From assembly GCA_025531455.1 (NCBI GenBank), contig JAMYHL010000079.1, positions 186,001-250,000 of the forward strand: a stretch of DNA of 64,000 nt. Reading direction: 5' to 3'. Shown one piece after another: positions 57,907 to 64,000 of this stretch (position 1 is the first letter of the stretch; each line of letters begins with the position of its first letter). Made by a program: the position numbers and the translations under genes. Below the pieces are notes generated by a model. That model was not told the origin of the DNA. It ran no database searches and saw only the letters and a program-made list of their open reading frames with translations. The DNA comes from Apiotrichum sp. Y4204 (Eukaryota; Basidiomycota; Tremellomycetes; Trichosporonales; Trichosporonaceae).

Positions 57907-60669
57907 TCACTCGACCTCGGCCCATCGTCGGTCGAGCTCAGCGCACTGAAACCATACGTTCGCGTCGTTTGCGTCCGTCACGCCTTGCTGGCTCGAGTGA
58001 CGCAGGTGCTCCGAGATGACCCCGTACTTGGTATCGTATGTAGTTCCATTGAACTTGTAGGGGTCCGCCATGCCGCTCTGTATGGCGCTGTAGTTCATGC
58101 CATTGTAGACTGCACTCATGGTTCCGGCGTGCAGCGCGCTCTGGAGCTTGATCTTCTGCATCTCCAGCAGGTACTTCGAGGTGCAATACGTTTCGACGTA
58201 GGTTAACGAGCGGGCTGTCGAGAAGTCAAGGAGGGCCTGCAGTGCGCCCGTGTCGCCCTTGGCGTCGGCGGCGCTCGTTTCCTCCCACTTCTGCCGCATA
58301 CGCGGAGAATACATGCTGCAGATCTCTGTGCCATCTAACCGCACGCCGCGGAATGGCACCTTGACCGCGAGCGGAGTGCGCGATGCAAACGACTCCCAGC
58401 AGTCCGGGCAGATGGAGAGCACGCCCTGGCCGAACGAGAACCACAGGGCACCCTTGACCGACTCGCGGCGAGGGCAAAGCGGAATGTCAATAATCTTGCG
58501 GACGTACGACGCGAAGTGCGAGAATCTTTGCGCGCAAAGCGTCTCCAGGAGGCGTACCACGAATTGCATCCCCCGCTGGGCGCTAGGGGAACAGATATCG
58601 CACACAGTGTCCGGTGGCGCGTCTGTGCGTGTGACGAAGCCCGCCGCCATCCCCGGTGCCAGTGAGTCTACGACGCATGCTTTGCACTTTTCGCACACAT
58701 CGAAGTTGACTGGTGGGCCCACGAGAGTGTAGAACACTTCAGGTGGGGTCGCGCGCTGGTCCGTTGCGCCCTCGTTCTTGAGCGCGTCGCGCTGTGCCTC
58801 ACGGCTATCGGCCTCGGCGTAGCGCGCCATGGCGTTCCACAGGACGTCAAAATCACCTCGCTCGTCTGCGGCACTCGCAGCGACGCGGAGGAGCAGGCCG
58901 TGCATATCGCACGTCCACTGCGGCACGGAGGAAGAGACAAACTCGTGCTCAAACTGCCGCCCCACGAAGTGGTCCACAAAACACGTCTCGCAGATGCACA
59001 GCCCCTCGACGCGGCGGCCAGGCGTGTACACCGTCCCGCCAGTCTGCTTGGCCCCCTCGCACGCAGGAAGGCGCAGGCGGCGATTCGCAATCGCCATCCA
59101 CTGCGTCCACATTCCCGGCCTGAGGCGGAGGTACATTTCCTGCGGGCCGTCCATCCACATGTCACATGCCCAGGTGTCGCCAGCGTCCTGAGTTGCTTGT
59201 TCCCAATGGACGGCGAATGCCGGGCGCGCGAGAACGATATCCTCGTAACATTCGCCGCACGCTAAAAAGCCGTCGACGCCTCGTGGCCGGAAAAACACAA
59301 TTCCGTCCGCCAGAATCACGCCGCCGCTGCTGCGGCAGGCCTTCAGCGTCGCCCGCTTAGCGACGTAAGCCTTCAGCGCCCACAGTTCCCCGGTGCTTTG
59401 TGCGTCGCGAAGCAACCTGCGTCCACGAGGCCGCTTCAGCCCAAACGCGCATTCCCCGCTTACTGCCTCGGCGGCCGTAAACTCGCTCGCGAACGGGTGC
59501 CCGGCAACAAACTGTGCAAAGCACGCTGTGCACATCGTCCAGTCCGTGCTTCGCAGCGTGTACCAAGTCGTGCGGTAATGGAGCGTCGTTGCCCTTGGGC
59601 ACACGGAGAGCACTGCAGGTGTCGGGCCGTCGAGCGATATTGGCGGGGCAAGGCGCGGCGCATAGTCGTCTGCGTCGGCGCGTGCGGATGTAGCTTGCGG
59701 GGAAGAGTGGTACATGCCGGAAGTGTATCCTTGAGCTGGCGGGGCATAGGTGTTCGGGGCAGATCCTTGTGCAGCACGGTTGTCATGGGGCAGGCCATTG
59801 ATGGCGGACTTCGCAGGGGCTCCAACACCGAGCTGCGCAAACGAGCCTGTGAGACCGTTGAGGTCAGGGCCAGGCGAGGTTGCATAAGGCGACCCCAATA
59901 GGGGAGGGGATGTCGCAGGAGGCGAGGCGAGGGAGATTGGCGGGGACGCCACAGCTGGCGGGGGACCCGCTGGTGGTAAGCTCACAGCGTTGTACGAGCT
60001 CAAGGGGGGCGATTGAGGGCCATAGTACGAGGCTGCAGGTGAGGATGCGGTCCTAAAAGACGTTAAGGCTGAGGGAGTTTGTGGTGATTGTGGGACATAC
60101 GAAGCCGAGGGAGGTGATTGCTGGTAATGCGAGCCGCCTGGAGATGATTGAGGGCCAGCCGGAGATGAGGTGGTTGCGTGGGGTGAATGCGGACTAAAGT
60201 ATGAGGCGGTCGGCGGCGATGCTGAGCCATAGTATGCTCCTGTGCTCGCAGAGGTGCCTCCCGCGGGTGCCCCTGGAACAGATGAAAGGGGGTATGCCGT
60301 GTACGGCTGATGTGCGCTCTGAGCGGGCGGAGCGGGCAGCCGGCGCTGCTCCAAACGCCCATCGTCCGCTGGGACCTGGTGTCGTGGAGGGATGGGCGGG
60401 GGTTGCCCTTGTGTCGGAGCAGCGTGTGGAGGGACGGGTGGCGGCTGGGACTGTTGAGCTCCAGGCCGGGCGGGGACCGGCGGTGGTCCCGAGGTGTATG
60501 CCGAGTGGTGCGGCGGAGAATGGTACTGTTGCTGCTGCTGTAGTTGGTGTTGTTCGTACCCGTATGCAGCCGGTTGCGGAGGTCCGTACCCCTGGTTCCC
60601 GGGCGGCTGTTGGTATGGCTGCTGATATTGACCTGGCGGCGCGTACGCTCCCTGCTGTTGGTAGCTCAT
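57907..60669 (-). CDS. Cys-rich protein with Pro/Gln/Tyr-rich N-terminus, function unknown
   Basis: An intronless frame of 920 residues from MSYQQQGAYAPPGQYQQPYQ. I cannot name the family. The first 365 or so residues are low-complexity Pro/Gln/Tyr/Ser/Ala. The rest is folded-looking and has repeated CxxC pairs: CTACFAQF, CGECYEDI, CETCFVDH, CEKCKACV, CDICS and CPDCWESF, suggesting several zinc sites. Each lies in a similar setting (aromatic, acidic, followed by a hydrophobic helix), so the region may be an array of related zinc-binding modules. No membrane helix or signal peptide is visible. The frame continues upstream to another ATG at 60798, but MSYQQQG fits fungal Pro/Gln-rich starts better. 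Frame length and composition leave no doubt that it is coding. Confidence 0.75.
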   Translation of the reverse strand: MSYQQQGAYAPPGQYQQPYQQPPGNQGYGPPQPAAYGYEQHQLQQQQQYHSPPHHSAYTSGPPPVPARPGAQQSQPPPVPPHAAPTQGQPPPIPPRHQVPADDGRLEQRRLPAPPAQSAHQPYTAYPLSSVPGAPAGGTSASTGAYYGSASPPTASYFSPHSPHATTSSPAGPQSSPGGSHYQQSPPSASYVPQSPQTPSALTSFRTASSPAASYYGPQSPPLSSYNAVSLPPAGPPPAVASPPISLASPPATSPPLLGSPYATSPGPDLNGLTGSFAQLGVGAPAKSAINGLPHDNRAAQGSAPNTYAPPAQGYTSGMYHSSPQATSARADADDYAPRLAPPISLDGPTPAVLSVCPRATTLHYRTTWYTLRSTDWTMCTACFAQFVAGHPFASEFTAAEAVSGECAFGLKRPRGRRLLRDAQSTGELWALKAYVAKRATLKACRSSGGVILADGIVFFRPRGVDGFLACGECYEDIVLARPAFAVHWEQATQDAGDTWACDMWMDGPQEMYLRLRPGMWTQWMAIANRRLRLPACEGAKQTGGTVYTPGRRVEGLCICETCFVDHFVGRQFEHEFVSSSVPQWTCDMHGLLLRVAASAADERGDFDVLWNAMARYAEADSREAQRDALKNEGATDQRATPPEVFYTLVGPPVNFDVCEKCKACVVDSLAPGMAAGFVTRTDAPPDTVCDICSPSAQRGMQFVVRLLETLCAQRFSHFASYVRKIIDIPLCPRRESVKGALWFSFGQGVLSICPDCWESFASRTPLAVKVPFRGVRLDGTEICSMYSPRMRQKWEETSAADAKGDTGALQALLDFSTARSLTYVETYCTSKYLLEMQKIKLQSALHAGTMSAVYNGMNYSAIQSGMADPYKFNGTTYDTKYGVISEHLRHSSQQGVTDANDANVWFQCAELDRRWAEVE

Positions 60670-61385
60670 CACCGTCCTCGTTGTCGATGAAGGATGTGGC
60701 GAGCAGTATAATAGGATGCAAAGATGTGTAGAGGTGCTAGTCGGATGTGTGATATCGAGGGCGAAAGCAGCATTCCATGGGAGCCAGGCTATTTCCACTA
60801 GTACCGCTTAGATGCCAGACCGAGGGTTCACTCCTGTTTCCGCACCATCCCGCGCTCTGGACAGAGGATTGCACCGCCCTCAGAGCATCAGGCCGCCCAT
60901 ATTGTTGTGTTGTTGGGCAGTGATGAGGAGCTCGAAAGACATGCCCGTGTAGTCGTGCATTAGTAGAAGCCGATGTTTCGCCCGTAGCGTATGCTTCCAA
61001 TCCGTTGTCTCAAATTGTCTCGCACAATCTTGCCCTACAGGAAATGGATCGATCGGATGTCCGGGGAGACGATTTATGATCGCCAAGCATGAACTTGTAA
61101 ACAAGCTTGTTTTAGAGCTGCCAGATCGGCATGCACTGTGCTCTGGGGGATCGAACGTGGGCCACCGGCCACCAGGGCGCCTGCGCCTCTCACGCGCCTC
61201 TGTCCAGGATGGCTCGCGTGTTGTGAACGTGTTGTACACGCGCAGTGTCTTGTGCCTCGATGTCTTGGCCAGCTCAGCTCACTTCCCACTGTCCAGATAC
61301 CACGACCGGACAAGTCACTTCCGACAGTGACGTCGTTTCTGTCTCGTCTCACTTTCTCCTCTGTCAACTTCACCAATCCCACACC
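60670..61385. promoter_or_regulatory. Shared promoter between the Cys-rich gene and MSC7
   Basis: 716 bases between divergent starts with no credible coding region. The last 80 bases have a T/C-rich leader into ATG at 61386. Confidence 0.5.
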
Positions 61386-63513
61386 ATGGCCGAGCACTTC
61401 CGCTCCGCGGCCGACAACGCCTACGAGACCCTCCGGCGCGAGTCGCACGGCCTCCTCGCCCTCGCCGGCAGGGTATGCGACGCGCTGCGCTCCCTCCCAG
61501 CCCAGGCGTGGGTGGCCGTCGCGGTGATCCTCGTCGTCGCGCGCATCCCCGTCTGGCTTGCACACTGGCGCGAGCGTCGCGCGTCCCGCCGCGTCGTACC
61601 CTTCTCCTGGCCCGTTCCTCCCGTAAGTGAACCGGGCTTTAGTTGTTCTGACAGTATAGGAGGCCGCTCCCGGCTGGACGGGCGAGATTATCGCGTCCCC
61701 AGACATATTTGCGCATGAGCGCGATCCGTCCCTCCTCGGCGACTCTAGTGCCGCTCAGCACGTTACGTGCTACGATCCGTCAACGGGTACGCACATTGCG
61801 ACCATGGCGCTGTGCACAGCTGCCGGCGTGCGTGACCAGGTCGCGGCGGCGGACGCTGCGCAACCCGGCTGGGCACGGAGCTCGTTTGCGCAGCGCAAGA
61901 GCCTGCTCCGCAGCATCAAGGCGTGGATCATGAGCGACATGGAGGGCATCGTCAACGTTGCATGCAGAGATACTGGAAAGACACGTGAGTAAAAAGTATA
62001 AAGCTTTGCTAATGACAGGTGTCGACGCCGTGTTCGGCGAGGTTCTCACGACGCTGGCCAAGATCGACTGGCTGCTCCAGTACGGCGAGAAGGCACTGGC
62101 ACCGGAGCGCCGTGCGAACTCGCTCCTCCTTGCACACAAGGTGTCGACTGTGAGTTTTCCGCAAAGGTCCTAACTCACGGCAGGTGAAATACGTTCCGCT
62201 CGGGACGGTCCTTGCGCTCGTGTCGTGGAACTACAGCTTCCACAACGTGCTCTCCCCAATCCTGGCCGCACTCTTTGCCGGCGACGCCATCGTTGTCAAG
62301 TGCTCTGAGCAGGTTGCGTGGAGCTCGGCATGGTTTGTCGGCGGCGTCAAGGCAGCCCTTCGCGCCAGCGGATGGAACGACGATATCGTGCAGGTGAGCT
62401 GCTTTTGGTTCGGTGACTACTTAACTCTCTTCTGACCCCAGCTCGTGGTCTGCCTCCCGGACGTGGCAGAGACGCTCACGCGCAACCCGACAATCAAGCA
62501 CATCACGTTCATCGGCTCGGAGCCCGTCGGACGCAAGGTCGCGGCCGCAGCTGCCGAGATGATGATCCCGAGCACGATCGAGCTGGGCGGTAAGGACCCG
62601 GCGTTCATTCTTCCGAGCGCCGACCTCGACTTTTTTGCGAGCACCTGGATGCGGGGTGCCTTGTGAGTGCTATGGATAGGCTGTTGCCATTCATCTTTGC
62701 TGACCTCAGCCAATCCGCGGGTCAGAACTGCATCGGCGTCGAGCTCTTCCTCGTGCCCCGCAAGATGCAGGACCGTTTCTTGGAGATTATGACGCCGCGG
62801 GTGCAGGCGCTCAGGCCGGGTGTGGATGTTGGCTCGCTGATCTCGCACACTCCAATCCGTCGCCTCGAGCGTGCGCTGACACTGGCGGCGGAGCGCGGCG
62901 CACGCGTCATCGTCGGTGGCAAGGAGTTTGCCCACCCCGACCGCCCCGAGGGCGCGTACTTTGCCCCCACGCTGGTTGCCGACGTGCGCATGGACATGGC
63001 GGTTGCGACCGAGGAGCTCTTCGCGCCCATCATGACCGTCGTGCCGTACGACACCGTTGACGAGGCCCTCCAGTGGCTCAAGAACAGCCGCTTCGGCCTC
63101 GGCGCAGGCGTGTACGGCCGCGACCGGGCGGAATGCATGCGCGTCGCGGACGCGATCACCTGCGGCATGGTCGCCTTGAATGAGTGAGTAGCCGGAAATT
63201 CTTCGCTGATTCCAGCTTTGGCGTCTTCTACCTCAATCAGGACATGCCATTTGGAGGCACCAAGGCGTCCGGGCACGGGCGCTTCGCGGGTCCCGAGGGC
63301 CTGCGCGGCTTGTGCTACCCCAAGGCCGTCATCGAGGACCGCTTCTTCCGCACCGTGCGAACAAGCATTCCGAGGCCCGTCGACTTCCCCCTTCCCCCCG
63401 GCGATGCGCCGTGGACGTTCCTCCGCGGCCTTGTACGCTTCGCGTATGGGCAGGGCGTCGATCGCGTCAAGGGCCTTGCGGACGTCGTGCGCGTTGCAGC
63501 CACCACGAAGTAG
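61386..63513 (+). CDS. MSC7: Membrane-anchored aldehyde dehydrogenase, Msc7 type
   Basis: Seven exons (61386-61622, 61660-61984, 62019-62149, 62184-62393, 62442-62662, 62710-63183, 63216-63513) encode 631 residues. An N-terminal membrane helix (AWVAVAVILVVARIPVWLAH, about 41-60) precedes a full aldehyde dehydrogenase fold: YVPLGTVLALVSWNYSFHN, FIGSEPVGRKV, the general-base motif ELGGKDPAFI and the catalytic Cys in GQNCIG (C382). The C-terminal part has PFGGTKASGHGRFAGPEGLRGL, the Msc7-type pattern. The natural substrate of Msc7 is not known; the yeast name comes from a meiotic recombination screen. Introns are 34-49 nt. It converges with the TXNDC17-like gene, about 100 bp away. Confidence 0.92.
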
Positions 63514-63612
63514 GCGAGCATACAATGAGCAAGCATCATGGAGTCGCTAGAGACGTGAACATAGCATGGCACAGGTTCCAAAACGGATGGCTTCCCCTCC
63601 GATGCATATTTA

Positions 63613-63858
63613 CTACTGGAGAAAAGCCTTAAGCTTGCCGGCGTCGAGAATGTCCTTCTCCACAATCCGGCCAGTCTCCTTGCCCTGCGAGTCAGTCATG
63701 ATACCACGCGTGAGCGTATGTGTCCGAAATCGCACGGTTTCGATTGCTCGAACGCGGTCTCTTTAGGAATACATTTACTCACGTCCTCGAGGCGCACAAT
63801 TGTCGGGACGGCATTGACATTCCACTCTGCGCGCGCAGCGTTCTTGGGGTCTCGCCAC
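63613..63858 (-). CDS. TXNDC17/TRP14-like thioredoxin-fold protein (3' part; continues off the right edge)
   Basis: Two exons are seen: 63783-63858 and the last exon 63613-63684, separated by a 98-nt intron (63685-63782). They read WRDPKNAARAEWNVNAVPTI, VRLED, then GKETGRIVEKDILDAGKLKA and FLQ-stop. WRDPKN followed by a VPT cis-proline loop is characteristic of TXNDC17 (14-kDa thioredoxin-related protein). The exon holding the active-site CPDC lies upstream, beyond 63858 or off the window, so it cannot be checked here. The acceptor at 63859-63861 is CAG. Confidence 0.7.
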
Positions 63859-63861
63859 CTG

Positions 63862-64000
63862 CATGTGAGCACAACGCCTACCGTAAAAGTAAACAGCGAA
63901 AATTAAACATTAGGTTCCACACGACTCCCCCTGGCACCGGTGTCCGGAGATGACCATCAATATCGGTAACGCGTGCGGAATAACGGTACGCGTGACGCCC
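63862..64000. other. Right edge: probably intron or upstream exon of the TXNDC17-like gene
   Basis: The minus strand runs GT/AG-like sequence up to the acceptor at 63861, but I cannot place the donor with confidence. The window ends inside this gene. Confidence 0.4.

Noticed and set aside
61138..61175. Possible tRNA 3' half on the minus strand (gggggatcgaacgtggg on the + strand)
   Set aside because: The T-arm does not pair and no acceptor or anticodon arm can be built around it.

Overview
The window is nuclear DNA of a basidiomycete fungus, most likely a tremellomycete yeast (the short introns, GC-rich sequence and gene set suggest Trichosporonales; this is an inference, not a species call). 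It is GC-rich with tight coding regions. Nearly every gene is broken by GT-AG introns, most of them only 32-60 nt long, usually with a CTGAC/CTAAC branch site just before the acceptor. No rRNA, tRNA, CRISPR, plasmid or recognisable transposon sequence was found.

Layout, left to right: a long gene-free stretch (1-2977), then ATG1 autophagy kinase (+, 2978-6267); pyruvate dehydrogenase E1 beta (-, 6876-8920); SEN15 tRNA-splicing endonuclease subunit (+, 9533-10136); importin-9/Kap114 (-, 10336-13899); SRP14 (+, 14292-14983); FRG1 (-, 15114-16263); a DUF1399/GRDP-like protein (-, 16638-18555); the cell-wall-integrity MAP kinase Mpk1/Slt2 (-, 20411-23219); a Pmp3-domain protein with a long tail (-, 25157-26408); D-aminoacyl-tRNA deacylase (+, 27319-28302); a small Gly-rich protein (+, 28871-29233); the septation-network protein Cdc14 (+, 29921-31969); complex I subunit NDUFB3 (-, 32664-33142); a large membrane/coiled-coil protein (+, 34744-37769); an aspartate kinase fused in frame to alanine aminotransferase (+, 38903-42602); a PA-TM-RING ubiquitin ligase (+, 43788-45992); a long repeat-bearing spacer; a C2H2 zinc-finger regulator (+, 49839-52403); a GTPBP1-N-domain-only protein (-, 53006-54703); GPI8 (+, 55221-56700); a TMEM97/EXPERA protein (-, 56785-57417); a Cys-rich protein with a Pro/Gln-rich N-terminus (-, 57907-60669); the MSC7-type membrane aldehyde dehydrogenase (+, 61386-63513); and the 3' end of a TXNDC17-like thioredoxin-fold gene (-, 63613 to about 63858, continuing off the right edge).

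The genes are not a functional cluster; they are mostly conserved housekeeping and signalling genes. Many are arranged as divergent pairs sharing 0.4-0.9 kb promoters (PDB1/SEN15, KAP114/SRP14, PMP3-like/DTD1, GTPBP1-like/GPI8, Cys-rich/MSC7) or as convergent pairs separated by only about 85-200 bp (SEN15/KAP114, SRP14/FRG1, GPI8/TMEM97-like, MSC7/TXNDC17-like).

The most interesting items are: (1) the single 1,097-residue aspartate kinase-alanine aminotransferase fusion; (2) five consecutive 20-27 nt exons in the Pmp3-domain gene, a 9-nt exon in the TMEM97-like gene and a 19-nt exon in the zinc-finger gene; (3) a 41-nt AT-AC intron in the importin-9 gene; (4) a GTPBP1-family protein without its GTPase domain; and (5) a 792-nt intron in a genome where introns are otherwise tiny. 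I assembled all splice models by eye from frame continuity and family conservation; the exon sums are multiples of three wherever I give a protein length.
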